The notes under the pieces were generated by a model. The model was not told the origin of the DNA and did not search any database. It saw only the letters and a program-made list of their open reading frames with translations. 64,000 nt of DNA, taken from contig NZ_JAEQNE010000005.1 in the NCBI RefSeq assembly GCF_016722785.1, positions 310,001 to 374,000 on the forward strand. Reading direction: 5' to 3'. Both the position numbers and the translations under genes were made by a program. This DNA is from Ramlibacter monticola (lineage in GTDB: Bacteria > Pseudomonadota > Gammaproteobacteria > Burkholderiales > Burkholderiaceae_C). Below, piece by piece: positions 1 to 9,492 of this stretch (position 1 is its first letter; each line of letters starts with the position of its first letter).

Positions 1-390
1 GTCACGCAGTGCCAGGGCGCGGACCTGAAGCGGATCATGCGCACGGGCACGGTGGCCAGCACCGACAACCGCAACTGGGAGCTGCTCCCGGGCAACGAGC
101 CGCAGCGCCGCTTCTCGCAGAGCCGCGCGGTGGCGCTGGACATGGAAAGCGCCACCATCGCCGCCAACGGTTTCCGCTTCCGCGTGCCCTACGGGACCCT
201 GCTGTGCGTGAGCGACAAGCCGCTGCACGGCGAGATCAAGCTGCCCGGCATGGCCAACCACTTCTACCGCGAGCGGGTGGACCAGCACCTGCGCATCGGC
301 ATGCGCGCCATCGAGATCCTGCGCCAGGGCGGCCCGCAGCGGCTGCACAGCCGCAAGCTGCGGGCGTTCGACGAGGTGGGGTTCCAGTAG
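1..390 (+). CDS. amn: AMP nucleosidase, C-terminal part (5' end outside window)
   Basis: The reading frame is open from the first base and stops at 390, so about 129 C-terminal residues are visible. The segment with TVASTDNRNWEL, SRAVALDMESATIAANG and RVPYGTLLCVSDKPLHGEIK has the character of the nucleoside-phosphorylase-like catalytic domain of AMP nucleosidase, including the ME-S ribose-binding turn (DMES). The enzyme hydrolyses AMP to adenine and ribose 5-phosphate in the cytoplasm and adjusts the adenylate pool. The N-terminal regulatory domain lies outside the window. The convergent psd gene begins 53 bases downstream. Confidence 0.88.
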   Translation, partial: VTQCQGADLKRIMRTGTVASTDNRNWELLPGNEPQRRFSQSRAVALDMESATIAANGFRFRVPYGTLLCVSDKPLHGEIKLPGMANHFYRERVDQHLRIGMRAIEILRQGGPQRLHSRKLRAFDEVGFQ

Positions 391-443
391 GCGGGGGTGG
401 GCGCCGCAGGCCGAACCCGGCGCCGGGTTCGCGCTGGCGCGGC

Positions 444-1316
444 CTACATGGCCGCTTCGGTCTCGATCACCGTCGCCATCGCCTCGCCGAGGCGCACCGG
501 CCTGGTCGCTGACCAGTCCGGCGTGAAGGTGAGGACGTTCGCCGGGAACAGCATGATGACGGTGGACCCGAGCAGGAAGCGGCCCATCTCCTCGCCCTTG
601 CGCAGCACGACCTGCTGGTCGTCGTAGCGCCATTCGCGCACCCGCCCCGGGCGCGGCGGGTTCACCACGCCGTGCCACACGGTCGCCATGCTGCCGACGA
701 TGGTGGCGCCCACCAGCACCATCACCATGGGGCCGTGCGCGCAGTCGAACTCGCACACGACGCGCTCGTTGCGCGCGAACAGGCTCGGCACGTGGCGCGC
801 GGTGAGCGGGTTGACCGAGAACAGGTCGCCCGGCACATGGATCATCCGCTTCAGCCGGCCTTCGCAGGGCATGTGGATGCGGTGGTAGTCCTTGGGCGCG
901 AGGTACAGGGTGGCGAAGTGGCCATGATCGAAGCCGTGCGCCAGCGCCTGGTCGCCCCCGACCAGCGCGCGGGTGGAGTAGCTGTGGCCCTTGGCCTGGA
1001 ACAGCTGGTCGTGCTCGATCGGGCCGAACTGGCTGATCGCCGCGTCGACCGGGCAGATGAAGGGCGCGGCCGCGATCGGGCGGGCATCGGGCCGCAGCGG
1101 CCGCGTGAAGAATTCGTTGAAGCTCGCGTAGCTCTCGACCCGCGGATCGGCCGCTTCCGCCATGTTCACCTTGTACTTGGCGATGAAGCGTCGGATGGTC
1201 CAGTGCGTGAGCCCGCCGAGGCGTGCCGAGGCGAACTTGCCCGCCAGCACCGTGAGCAGTTTCTTCGGCAGCAGGTACTGCTGGGTGATGGGCAGCGGCG
1301 GCAGGAGGGGGAACAA
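444..1316 (-). CDS. psd: Phosphatidylserine decarboxylase proenzyme
   Basis: A 290-residue protein, the usual length for the Proteobacterial enzyme, which makes phosphatidylethanolamine from phosphatidylserine at the inner membrane. The self-cleavage site LGST is at residues 249-252; Ser251 would become the pyruvoyl group of the alpha subunit. The family catalytic Asp and His are in CPVDAAIS (Asp91) and YHRIHMP (His148). It is convergent with amn, and its start is 78 bases from the divergent ABC ATPase start. The short gap leaves room only for compact promoters. Confidence 0.95.
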   Translation of the reverse strand: MFPLLPPLPITQQYLLPKKLLTVLAGKFASARLGGLTHWTIRRFIAKYKVNMAEAADPRVESYASFNEFFTRPLRPDARPIAAAPFICPVDAAISQFGPIEHDQLFQAKGHSYSTRALVGGDQALAHGFDHGHFATLYLAPKDYHRIHMPCEGRLKRMIHVPGDLFSVNPLTARHVPSLFARNERVVCEFDCAHGPMVMVLVGATIVGSMATVWHGVVNPPRPGRVREWRYDDQQVVLRKGEEMGRFLLGSTVIMLFPANVLTFTPDWSATRPVRLGEAMATVIETEAAM

Positions 1317-1394
1317 GCGGGGGACCTCTCAGGCAAAGACGAAAATTCTACGGCTGCGATGGGCGCGCCGGGCGGCGGCACAATAGCCGCCGTC

Positions 1395-2321
1395 ATGACC
1401 GAGCCGCTCCTCGACGCCCGCGCCCTGACCAAGCGGTACGGCGACAGCACGGTCGTCGACGCGCTGTCCTTCCGGATCGAGCCCGGCGAATGCCTGGGCG
1501 TGATCGGCCCCAACGGCGCCGGCAAGACCACGACCATCCGGATGTGCCTGGGGCTCACCGAGCCCGACAGCGGCGAGATCGCCGCCCTGGGCCTGCGCAT
1601 GCCGCGCGACGCGCTGGCAATCAAGGCGCAGCTCGGCGTGGTGAGCCAGTTCGATTCGCTCGACCCGGACTTCAGCTGCGCCGAGAACCTGCTGGTGTAC
1701 GGGCGCTACTTCGGGCTGCCGGAGCAACACATCCGCGGACGTATCCCGCAGCTGCTGGAATTCGCCGCGCTGTCGCACAAGGCGGATGCGCGGCCGGTCC
1801 AGCTGTCGGGCGGCATGCGGCGGCGATTGTCGCTGGCACGGGCGCTGGTCAACGATCCGCGCCTGTTGATGCTCGACGAGCCGACGACCGGCCTCGACCC
1901 GCAGGCGCGCCACCTGATGTGGGAGCGACTGCAGGTGCTGCTGCAGCAGGGCAAGGCTATCCTGCTGACCACGCACTTCATGGACGAAGCCGAGCGCCTG
2001 TGCCACCGCCTGCTGGTCCTGGACCACGGGCGCAAGATCGCCGAGGGCCGTCCGCGCGACCTGATCGCGCAGCACCTGGAGCCGGACGTGGTGGAGGCCT
2101 ACGGCAACGGCGCGCTCTCGCTGGCGGAGTCGCCGCTGCGCACGCTGGCCGGCCGCACCGAGGTGAGCGGCGAGACGGTGTTCTTCTACACGCAGGACGC
2201 GCGGCCGCTGCTGGCCGCGCTTGGGCGCGACCACCCGAAGCTGCGCACGCTGCACCGGCCCGCAAACCTGGAAGACCTGTTCCTCAAGCTCACGGGCCGC
2301 CAGATCCGGGAGGACGGATGA
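1395..2321 (+). CDS. nodI: NodI-type ABC exporter ATP-binding protein
   Basis: A 308-residue ABC ATPase. Walker A is GPNGAGKTT (38-46), the signature LSGGM is at 137-141 and Walker B is LLMLDE (157-162), followed by a C-terminal extension typical of the NodI/DrrA subgroup. The ATG at 1395 was chosen because the domain begins directly after it, although the frame is open much further upstream. The permease partner follows after a 163-base repeat-filled spacer. NodI/NodJ pairs export lipochitooligosaccharides in rhizobia, but in non-nodulating Burkholderiales the substrate is unknown, so the name marks family only. Confidence 0.88.
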   Translation: MTEPLLDARALTKRYGDSTVVDALSFRIEPGECLGVIGPNGAGKTTTIRMCLGLTEPDSGEIAALGLRMPRDALAIKAQLGVVSQFDSLDPDFSCAENLLVYGRYFGLPEQHIRGRIPQLLEFAALSHKADARPVQLSGGMRRRLSLARALVNDPRLLMLDEPTTGLDPQARHLMWERLQVLLQQGKAILLTTHFMDEAERLCHRLLVLDHGRKIAEGRPRDLIAQHLEPDVVEAYGNGALSLAESPLRTLAGRTEVSGETVFFYTQDARPLLAALGRDHPKLRTLHRPANLEDLFLKLTGRQIREDG

Positions 2322-2454
2322 AAACAAACCAGACAGCCGAACGCAGAGGGCGCAGAGGATCCGCAGAAGACGCAGAAGGAAGAACCCTTTTGGTGCATTC
2401 TTCTGCGCCCTCTGCGGAATCTCTGCGTCCTCTGCGTTCGGCTGTCTGGTTTTC
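2322..2454. repeat. Long inverted repeat (MITE/REP-like) between transporter ATPase and permease genes
   Basis: Two arms of about 60 bases face each other around a short loop near 2384-2398. The left arm begins CCAGACAGCCGAACGCAGAG and the right arm ends with its near-exact reverse complement, CTCTGCGTTCGGCTGTCTGG. Both arms carry tandem GCAGAG-type hexamers with a few differences (GGGCGCAGAGG against GGACGCAGAG). The structure fills most of the nodI-nodJ gap, starting one base after the nodI stop. Such GCAGAG-rich elements are dispersed in many beta- and gammaproteobacterial genomes, which is from memory and was not tested here. In RNA it would fold into a very stable hairpin. Confidence 0.85.
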
Positions 2455-2484
2455 GCCGGCCTCCGCCTTCGCGCAAGGTCCGCG

Positions 2485-3276
2485 ATGAGCCACTGGCGTC
2501 CCCCCGCGCTGTCGATGCGCTTCTGGCCCGTGTTCCGCCGCAACCTGCTGGTGTGGCGCAAGCTCGCGGTGCCCAGCCTGATCGGCAACATCGCCGAGCC
2601 GCTGATCTGGCTGGTGGCCTTCGGCTACGGGATGGGCATGCTGGTGGGCCGCGTCCGCGTGGGCGACACCGAGGTGCCCTACATCCTGTTCCTCGCGAGC
2701 GGCTCGATCTGCATGAGCGCGATGAACGCCGCCAGCTTCGAGGCCCTGTACTCCGCCTTCTCGCGCATGCACGTGCAGAAGACCTGGGACGGCATCATGA
2801 ACGCCCCGGTGAGCCTGGACGACATCGTGATGGCCGAGACGCTGTGGGCGGCCTTCAAGGCGATCTTCACCTCCACCGCGATCCTGGCGGTGATGCTCGC
2901 CCTGGACATCAGCCACAGCCCCAAGCTGCTGGCCGCCTGGCTGGTGCTGGCGGCGGTGGGTGTCACCTTCTCGTGCATCGCGCTGATCTTCAACGCGCTG
3001 GCGAAGAACTACGACTTCTTCACCTACTACTTCACCCTGTTCCTCACGCCCATGATGTTCCTCTCCGGCGTGTTCTTCCCGCGCGAGCAGCTGCCCGAGG
3101 TGGTGCGCACGGTGTCGGACTGGCTGCCGCTCACCAACGCGGTGGAACTGGTGCGCCCCATGTTCATGGACCGCTGGCCGCAGGACGTCCTGCGCCACCT
3201 CGTGGTGCTCGCGGCCTACGCGGCGACGGCGTTCTGGGCGGCGCTGGCGCTGACGCGCAAGCGCTTCGCGGCCTGA
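2485..3276 (+). CDS. nodJ: NodJ-type ABC exporter permease (ABC-2 family)
   Basis: A 263-residue ABC-2 membrane protein with about six hydrophobic spans. It has the NodJ-like segments RRNLLVWRKL near the N-terminus and YYFTLFLTPMMFLSGVFFPR in the last third. The start at ATG 2485 lies 30 bases past the right arm of the inverted repeat; the frame stays open through the repeat but that part is not protein-like. It should form the membrane channel for the upstream ATPase. Its last 61 bases overlap the 3' end of the convergent GMC oxidoreductase gene. Confidence 0.88.
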   Translation: MSHWRPPALSMRFWPVFRRNLLVWRKLAVPSLIGNIAEPLIWLVAFGYGMGMLVGRVRVGDTEVPYILFLASGSICMSAMNAASFEALYSAFSRMHVQKTWDGIMNAPVSLDDIVMAETLWAAFKAIFTSTAILAVMLALDISHSPKLLAAWLVLAAVGVTFSCIALIFNALAKNYDFFTYYFTLFLTPMMFLSGVFFPREQLPEVVRTVSDWLPLTNAVELVRPMFMDRWPQDVLRHLVVLAAYAATAFWAALALTRKRFAA

Positions 3277-4874
3277 CCCAGCAGGTCGGCGGCCTTCTCG
3301 CCGATCATGATCGCCGGCGCGTTGGTGTTGCCCCCGACGATGCGGGGCATGATGGACGCGTCCGCCACCCGCAGCCCCTCGATCCCGTGCACGCGCAGCT
3401 GCGCATCGACCACGTCCAGCGAGCCGCTGCCCATGCGGCAGGTGCCCACCGGATGGTAGATCGTGTCCGCATGGCCGCGGATGAAGGCGGCGATGGCGGC
3501 GTCGTCGCGCGCGGCGGCGGACGCAGCGAGCTCGCGGCCGCGGTAACCCGCCAGCGCGGGCTGCTCCAGGATGCGCCGCATCGCCCGGAAGCCGAGCACC
3601 AGCCGGCGCAGGTCGTCCGGGTCGCCGAGGAAGTCGGGGTCGATGCGCGGCGGCGCGAAGGGGTCGGCGCTGGCGAGCGTCAGCGCGCCGCGGCTCCTGG
3701 GGCGCAGCAGGCACACGTGGCAGGAGTAGCCGTGCCCCGGCACGATGCGGCGGCCGTGGTTCACCAGCTTGCCGATCACGAAGTGCAGCTGCAGGTCGGG
3801 CAGGGCTTCCTCGGGCGAGCTGCGGATGAAGCCGCCGGCCTCGGCGAAGTTGGTGGTGAGCAAGCCGCGGCGCTCCCGCCGCCACTCCAGGATGCCCTTG
3901 ACCGCGTTGGCGACGCCGGCCATCGACACTCCCAGCAGGTCGGTCAGGTGCGGCGCGTCCACGACCTGCACCACGTCGACGTGGTCGTGCAGGTTGCGCC
4001 CGACGCCCGGCAGGTCGTGCAGCACGGGGATGCCGTGTTCGCGCAGGTGCCCGCCGGGGCCGATGCCGGAGAGCATCAGCAGCTGCGGCGACAGCAGCGC
4101 GCCGGCGCTCAGGACCACCTCGCGGCGGGCGCGCACCTCCTGGTCCTGCCCGTCCTGGCGATAGCGCACGCCCACCGCGCGGCGGCCTTCCAGCAGCACG
4201 CGCGTGGCCTGCGCCCCCGTGAGGATGTGCAGGTTGGGGCGCTGGAGGTTGGGCGTGAGGTAGGCCTTGGCGGCGCTGCAGCGCTCGCCGTTCCTGTGCG
4301 TGACCTGGTACAGGCCCACGCCGTCCGGCGTCGCGCCGTTGAAGTCGCGCGTTTGCGGGTAGCCGGCCTGCTTCGCCGCCTCGACGAACACCGGCCCGAA
4401 GCGGTGCGGGCTGCGCAGGTCCATCACGTTGAGCGGCCCGCCCGTGCCGTGGAAGGCGTCGGCGCCGCGCTCGTTGTGCTCGGCGCGCTTGAAGAAGGGC
4501 AGCACGTCCTCCCAGCCCCAGCCGGCGTTGCCCTCGGCGGCCCAGGCGTCGTAGTCTGCCGGGTGGCCGCGGGTGTAGATCATCGCGTTGATCGAGCTGG
4601 ACCCGCCCAGCACCTTGCCGCGGGGCACGTAGCCGCGCCGGCCGTCCAGCCCCCGCTGCGGCACGGTCTCGAACTTCCAGTTCGCCTGGCCGGTGAGGGC
4701 CAGCACGGCGAGCCCCGCGGGGCAGTGCAGCAGCACGTTGCGGTCCGCCGGGCCGGCCTCCAGCAGTGCGACCTGCACGGCGGGGTCCTCGCTGAGGCGG
4801 GCGGCGAGCACGCAGCCGGCGGAGCCGCCGCCGACGATCACGTAATCCATGGACAGGGCGTCGCTGGGAGCCAT
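3216..4874 (-). CDS. GMC family FAD-dependent oxidoreductase (choline/alcohol dehydrogenase type)
   Basis: A 552-residue flavoprotein. The N-terminal dinucleotide fold is [20 protein letters not shown] (residues 10-29), followed by the GMC signature [19 protein letters not shown] near residue 86 and a second signature around [18 protein letters not shown]. The C-terminal catalytic region has HPVGTCRMG and [19 protein letters not shown]. The family oxidises alcohols such as choline, benzyl alcohol or polyethylene glycol; nothing here fixes the substrate. Met9 (MDYVIVGG) is an alternative start that matches the usual family N-terminus better. The gene stands alone, convergent with nodJ. Confidence 0.9.
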   Translation of the reverse strand: MAPSDALSMDYVIVGGGSAGCVLAARLSEDPAVQVALLEAGPADRNVLLHCPAGLAVLALTGQANWKFETVPQRGLDGRRGYVPRGKVLGGSSSINAMIYTRGHPADYDAWAAEGNAGWGWEDVLPFFKRAEHNERGADAFHGTGGPLNVMDLRSPHRFGPVFVEAAKQAGYPQTRDFNGATPDGVGLYQVTHRNGERCSAAKAYLTPNLQRPNLHILTGAQATRVLLEGRRAVGVRYRQDGQDQEVRARREVVLSAGALLSPQLLMLSGIGPGGHLREHGIPVLHDLPGVGRNLHDHVDVVQVVDAPHLTDLLGVSMAGVANAVKGILEWRRERRGLLTTNFAEAGGFIRSSPEEALPDLQLHFVIGKLVNHGRRIVPGHGYSCHVCLLRPRSRGALTLASADPFAPPRIDPDFLGDPDDLRRLVLGFRAMRRILEQPALAGYRGRELAASAAARDDAAIAAFIRGHADTIYHPVGTCRMGSGSLDVVDAQLRVHGIEGLRVADASIMPRIVGGNTNAPAIMIGEKAADLLGQAAKRLRVSASAAQNAVAA

Positions 4875-5043
4875 CGTTTTCGTCCTCCTGCGCCAGTCTA
4901 GGGAATCGGCGGCCGGCGCGACCGGGAGGCCGCTCTAATCGCGCCACGGCCGGGCACGACGAAGCTGCGGTTCCCCCGGGGGCATCGTTCCGCGCCCATA
5001 ATCCAGCCCCCGCTTCGCCCCGAAGCATGCACAAGGAGGAACC

Positions 5044-5463
<420 letters not shown>

Positions 5464-5476
5464 AGGCGCGCCCACT

Positions 5477-5509
5477 GCGAGAAAGGCCGGCCCGTCCGGC
5501 CTTTCTCGC
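5477..5509. terminator. Rho-independent terminator hairpin after ohr
   Basis: A perfect 14-bp stem GCGAGAAAGGCCGG / CCGGCCTTTCTCGC encloses a 5-base loop, with T-rich sequence in the 3' arm. It lies 13 bases after the ohr stop and 28 bases before srkA, so it should isolate the two. Confidence 0.8.
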
Positions 5510-5537
5510 TTCCGCGGCTGCGCGGCGACAATGCCCC

Positions 5538-6545
5538 ATGAACGACCCCACCCGCCACCCTTACGAGGCGCTCACGCCCGACGTGGTGCTCGACGCGCTG
5601 CTGCCGCTCGGCCTGTACGGCGACGGCCGGCTGCTCGCGCTGAGCTCCTACGAGAACCGGGTCTACCAGGTGCACCTGGAGGAGCCCTTCCACGGCTCCG
5701 ACGTGGTGGTCGCCAAGTTCTACCGCCCCGGCCGCTGGAGCGATGCGGCGATCCTGGAAGAGCACGCCTTCGCCGCCGAGTTGCAGCGCGCCGAAGTGCC
5801 GGCCGTGGCGCCGCTCGCGCCCGGCGGGCGGACGCTGCACCAGCACGCGGGCTTTGCCTTCAGCGTCTCGCCGCGCCGGGGCGGCCGTCCGCCCGAGCTC
5901 GACGACCAGGAGGTGCTGGAGTGGATCGGGCGCTACCTCGCCCGCCTGCACACCGTGGGCGCGCAGCATGTGTTCCGCGAGCGGCCCGCCCTCGACGTGC
6001 AGACCTTCGGCGAGGAGCCGCGCGACTGGCTGCTGACGCACGAAGCGATCCCGCTGGACGTGCAGGGCGAGTGGGCGCGGCTGTGCGCGCGGGCCCTGGT
6101 CGCGATCCAGGCGGCGTTCGAGCGCGCGCGGGAAGCGGGCGTGGGAAAGCTGCGGGTGCACGGGGACTGCCACCCCGGCAACATCCTCTGGACGCCCGAT
6201 GCGGGGCCGCATTTCGTCGACCTCGACGACGCGCGCACCGGGCCGGCGGTGCAGGACCTGTGGATGCTGATGTCGGGTGAACGGGCGCAGCGCCAGCGCC
6301 AGCTCGGCGCGCTGCTCGATGGCTACGAGCAGCTGCGCGACTTCGACCGCGCGGAACTCGCGCTGGTGGAGCCGCTGCGCACGCTGCGGCTGGTCCACTA
6401 CAGCGCCTGGCTGGCGCGACGCTGGGACGACCCGGCGTTCCCGCTCGCCTTCCCGTGGTTCGGCACCAGCGACTACTGGCGCGGGCAGGTGCAGATGCTG
6501 GAGGAGCAGCTCGAGGCGATGGAGGAGCCACCCCTCGTGGCGTGA
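5538..6545 (+). CDS. srkA: Stress-response Ser/Thr protein kinase SrkA (YihE/RdoA family)
   Basis: A 335-residue member of the SrkA/RdoA branch of the aminoglycoside-phosphotransferase fold. Near the N-terminus are LSSYENRVYQVHLE (nucleotide loop) and VVAKFYRPGRWS (ATP lysine). The catalytic loop is VHGDCHPGNILW and the metal site is FVDLDDARTGPAVQDLWML. In E. coli the kinase limits stress-induced toxin-dependent death and acts in the Cpx response; the role here is taken from the family. The length matches the E. coli protein (about 328 aa). It appears to be a single-gene unit. Confidence 0.9.
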   Translation: MNDPTRHPYEALTPDVVLDALLPLGLYGDGRLLALSSYENRVYQVHLEEPFHGSDVVVAKFYRPGRWSDAAILEEHAFAAELQRAEVPAVAPLAPGGRTLHQHAGFAFSVSPRRGGRPPELDDQEVLEWIGRYLARLHTVGAQHVFRERPALDVQTFGEEPRDWLLTHEAIPLDVQGEWARLCARALVAIQAAFERAREAGVGKLRVHGDCHPGNILWTPDAGPHFVDLDDARTGPAVQDLWMLMSGERAQRQRQLGALLDGYEQLRDFDRAELALVEPLRTLRLVHYSAWLARRWDDPAFPLAFPWFGTSDYWRGQVQMLEEQLEAMEEPPLVA

Positions 6546-6552
6546 ACGAACT

Positions 6553-6572
6553 CCCTCCCCTTCCGGGGAGGG
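6553..6572. terminator. Hairpin between convergent srkA and FAH-family gene
   Basis: The stem CCCTCCCC / GGGGAGGG with a TTCC loop fills the 32-base gap between two convergent genes and could terminate both. It resembles the short CCTCCCC-type hairpins often scattered in such genomes. There is no clear T-run. Confidence 0.5.
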
Positions 6573-6577
6573 CGGTG

Positions 6578-7453
6578 CTAGCGCAGCTTGTTCTCCAGCA
6601 CGCCGATCCCGTCGATCTCCAGCCGCACCACGTCGCCCGGCTGCAGGTACTTCGGCGGCTTGAAGCCGATGCCCACGCCCACCGGCGTGCCCGTGGCGAT
6701 CACGTCGCCCGGGTAGATGGTGATGCCGCCCGACAGGGTCTCGATCATCTTCGGGATATCGAAGATGAAGTCCTTGGTATTGGCTTCCTGGCGCTTCTCG
6801 CCGTTGACCCACAGGCGGATGTTGGTGTCCCGGCCATCGAGCTCGTCGGCCGTCACGATCCACGGCCCCATGGGGCAGAAGGTGTCGAATGACTTGCCCA
6901 GCATCCACTGCTGGTGGCGGCTCTGCCAGTCGCGCGCGGTCACGTCGTTGATGATCGTGTAACCCCACACGTGGTTCATGGCGTCGGCACGCTTGATGCC
7001 CTTGCCGCCCTTGCCGATGATCACGCCGAGCTCGCACTCGTAGTCGATCGCGCCGGAGACTTCACCGGGATGGAGGATGTCCGCGCCGTGGCCGATCACG
7101 GACTCGGGGACCTTGGTGAAGAAGATCGGCTCGGCGGGGATGTCGCCGTGCGACTTGGCGCTCGAATCGAAACCGCTGCCCGCGAATTCCTTCGCGTGCG
7201 CGTGGTAGTTCTTGCCCACGCAGAAGATGTTGCGGCGCGGCTGGGGAATGGGCGCGAGCAGCTGGACCTGATCCAGCGCAATGGGCGCGCCGGTGGCCGG
7301 CAGCGCACGGCCCGCGACCTGGGCCTCGACGATGGGCAGCGCGCCGCGCGCGGCCTGCTCGGGCGAAAGCTGGAAGGGTTCGACCTGCTTGCCGTCGGCG
7401 GTGATGCGGCCGACGCCGGGCTGGCCCTGGTGACGGTAGGCGGCGATTTTCAT
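6578..7453 (-). CDS. Fumarylacetoacetate hydrolase family protein
   Basis: A 291-residue FAH-fold enzyme. FCVGKNYHAHAKEF begins the catalytic domain, the metal ligands are in DYECELGVIIGK, and INDVTARDWQ and GDVIATGTPVGVGIGFKPPKYLQPGD complete the core. Family members hydrolyse or decarboxylate beta-diketo and 2-oxo acids (fumarylpyruvate, acylpyruvates, oxaloacetate) in aromatic-acid catabolism, and this one has the small-family length. It is divergent from two Bug-type solute receptors, suggesting a catabolic unit for an imported carboxylate. The exact substrate is unknown. Confidence 0.88.
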   Translation of the reverse strand: MKIAAYRHQGQPGVGRITADGKQVEPFQLSPEQAARGALPIVEAQVAGRALPATGAPIALDQVQLLAPIPQPRRNIFCVGKNYHAHAKEFAGSGFDSSAKSHGDIPAEPIFFTKVPESVIGHGADILHPGEVSGAIDYECELGVIIGKGGKGIKRADAMNHVWGYTIINDVTARDWQSRHQQWMLGKSFDTFCPMGPWIVTADELDGRDTNIRLWVNGEKRQEANTKDFIFDIPKMIETLSGGITIYPGDVIATGTPVGVGIGFKPPKYLQPGDVVRLEIDGIGVLENKLR

Positions 7454-7521
7454 GGGGCAAACTCTCTATCGCGCCACAATTGGCGCTCTGTAGCATGCTA
7501 ACAAAACAAGGAGTTCCCCCG

Positions 7522-8487
7522 ATGTTGCGTCGTTTCCTTTGTGCCGCGGGCCTCGCCGCCGCGGCCGGGCTGGCGGCAGCGCAGGCCGCGTTCCCCAGCA
7601 AGCCCATCACGATGATCGTGCCCTTCCCGCCGGGCGGGCTGGCCGATACCGTCGGCCGTCCGGTCGCGGAAGCGATGAGCAAGGACCTGCACCAGCCCGT
7701 GATCATCGAGAACAAGGGCGGCGCCGGCGGTGGCATCGGCATGGCCCAGGCCGCCAAGGCGCCCGCCGACGGCTACACGATCCTGATGGCACTTTCGTCG
7801 TACAGCGTGCTGCCCGAAGCCGACAAGATCCTCGGCCGCCAGCAGATGTACGCGTACGGCTCGCTGCGCCCCATCGCCCGCTTCACCGCCGACCCGACCG
7901 TGCTCGCCGTGCGTGCCGATGCGCCGTGGAAGTCCGTGAAGGACTTCGTCGAGGACGCGCGCAAGCGCCCGGGCCAGCTGAACTTCGGTTCGTCCGGCAA
8001 CTACGGCACCATGCACGTGCCGATGGAGATCCTCAAGCAGGTCGCCAACGTGCACATCACGCACATCCCGTACACCGGCGCCGGCCCGGCGGTGGTGGCG
8101 CTGCTCGGCGGCCAGGTCGATGCCCTGTCCACGGGGCCGGCGACCGTGCTGCAGCACGTCAAGGCCGGCAAGATCCGCGTGCTGGGCCACTGGGGCGCCG
8201 GCCGCCTGCAGACCCTGCCCGACGTGCCTTCGCTGAAGGAGGCCGGCTACAACGCCGAGTACGCGCAGTGGTCGGGCCTGTTCGTGCCGGCCAGCACGCC
8301 CGAGCCGGTAGTGCAGCGCCTGCGCCAGGCCGCGCGCGCCGCCGCCAACGACGCCAAGGTCAAGGACGTGATCCTCAATGCCGGCAGCCCCGTGCTGTAC
8401 CAGGACGCGCCCGAGTTCGAGAAGTACGTGCAGAACGACGTGCGCCGCATGGGCGACGTCGTGAAGAAGATCGGCAAGGTCGAATAA
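7522..8487 (+). CDS. Bug-family (TctC-like) periplasmic solute receptor 1
   Basis: A 321-residue receptor with a Sec signal (MLRRFLCAAGLAAAAGLAAAQA) followed by the Bug hallmark FPSKPITMIVPFPPGGLADTVGRPVA. Internal landmarks are NKGGAGGGIGMAQAAKAPADGY and HIPYTGAGPAVVALLGGQVD. These receptors bind carboxylates for tripartite tricarboxylate transporters, but no TctAB membrane genes are present here, as is common for Bug paralogues. The start at 7522 rather than 7480 is set by the AAGGAG at 7508-7513 and by the signal peptide beginning there. Confidence 0.9.
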   Translation: MLRRFLCAAGLAAAAGLAAAQAAFPSKPITMIVPFPPGGLADTVGRPVAEAMSKDLHQPVIIENKGGAGGGIGMAQAAKAPADGYTILMALSSYSVLPEADKILGRQQMYAYGSLRPIARFTADPTVLAVRADAPWKSVKDFVEDARKRPGQLNFGSSGNYGTMHVPMEILKQVANVHITHIPYTGAGPAVVALLGGQVDALSTGPATVLQHVKAGKIRVLGHWGAGRLQTLPDVPSLKEAGYNAEYAQWSGLFVPASTPEPVVQRLRQAARAAANDAKVKDVILNAGSPVLYQDAPEFEKYVQNDVRRMGDVVKKIGKVE

Positions 8488-8508
8488 GCCCCACCCACCG
8501 GAGGCCCG

Positions 8509-9492
8509 ATGAAGCGTCACCTGTTCGTCCGTTCGCTGCTGGCCGCCGTCTGCGCCGCCGGCTTCCTGCAGGCGCTGCCCGCGGCGGCGCAGACGTACCC
8601 CAGCCATCCGGTGAAGATCATCGTGCCGTTCGCGGTCGGCGGTCCGGCGGACGTGTTCGCCCGCGCGCTGGCGCAGCGCCTGCCCGACCTCCTCGGGGGC
8701 CAGGCCTTCGTGGTCGAGAACAAGCCGGGCGCCGGCGCCGTCATCGGCACCGACCAGGTGGCGAAGTCGCCGCCCGACGGCTACACGCTGCTGCTGATGT
8801 CGAACACCCACACGGTGAACGAGACGCTGGTGGCGAGCAAGCCCTACGACCTGCTGCGCGACTTCGTGCCGGTGGCGCCGATCAACTATTCGGACCTGGT
8901 GCTGGTGGCGCACCCCTCCGTCCCGATGAACAACGTGCGCGAGCTGGTGAAGGCCGCGAAGGCGCAGCCCGGCAAGCTGACCTATGCCTCTTCGGGGACC
9001 GGTACGCCGTACCACATGGCCGGCGAGCTGTTCAAGAGCATGACGGGAACGCGCATCCTGCACATCCCGTACAAGGGCAGTTCCGGCGCGCGCACCGACG
9101 TCCTGGGCGGCCAGGTGAACCTGATGTTCGATGCCGTCACGACGATGACGGAGCAGATCAAGGCCGGCAAGGTGAAGGCCATCGCCACCACGGGCAAGAA
9201 GCGTTCTTCGGTGCTGCCCGAGGTGCCGACGGTCGACGAATCCGGCGTGCCCGGCTACGAGGCGACGATCTGGCTGGGGCTGATGGCGCCCAAGGGCACC
9301 CCCGCCGACGTGGTGAACCGCCTCAATGCGGCGGTGAGCAAGATCGTCGGGCAGCCCGAGCTGCAGCAGGCGTGGGCCAGGCAGGGCGCGGTGCCCCTGG
9401 TGATGGACCCGAAGGCCTTCGACAAGTACGTGCAGGACGACATCCAGAAGTGGGCCAAGGTGATCCACGCCGCCAATATCAAGGCCGATTGA
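8509..9492 (+). CDS. Bug-family (TctC-like) periplasmic solute receptor 2
   Basis: A 327-residue paralogue 21 bases downstream of receptor 1. It has a signal peptide ending near AAAQTYPSHPVKIIVPFAVGGPADV, then the family markers NKPGAGAVIGTDQVAKSPPDGY and HIPYKGSSGARTDVLGGQVN. A GGAGG ribosome site precedes the ATG. Two different Bug receptors in tandem suggest related ligands for the same pathway. Its TGA overlaps the ATG of the next gene, so the three genes probably form one transcript. Confidence 0.9.
   Translation: MKRHLFVRSLLAAVCAAGFLQALPAAAQTYPSHPVKIIVPFAVGGPADVFARALAQRLPDLLGGQAFVVENKPGAGAVIGTDQVAKSPPDGYTLLLMSNTHTVNETLVASKPYDLLRDFVPVAPINYSDLVLVAHPSVPMNNVRELVKAAKAQPGKLTYASSGTGTPYHMAGELFKSMTGTRILHIPYKGSSGARTDVLGGQVNLMFDAVTTMTEQIKAGKVKAIATTGKKRSSVLPEVPTVDESGVPGYEATIWLGLMAPKGTPADVVNRLNAAVSKIVGQPELQQAWARQGAVPLVMDPKAFDKYVQDDIQKWAKVIHAANIKAD

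Noticed and set aside
672-1394. Long open frame upstream of nodI on the plus strand
   Set aside because: It is the mirror image of the psd coding region; no domain is present until ATG 1395.
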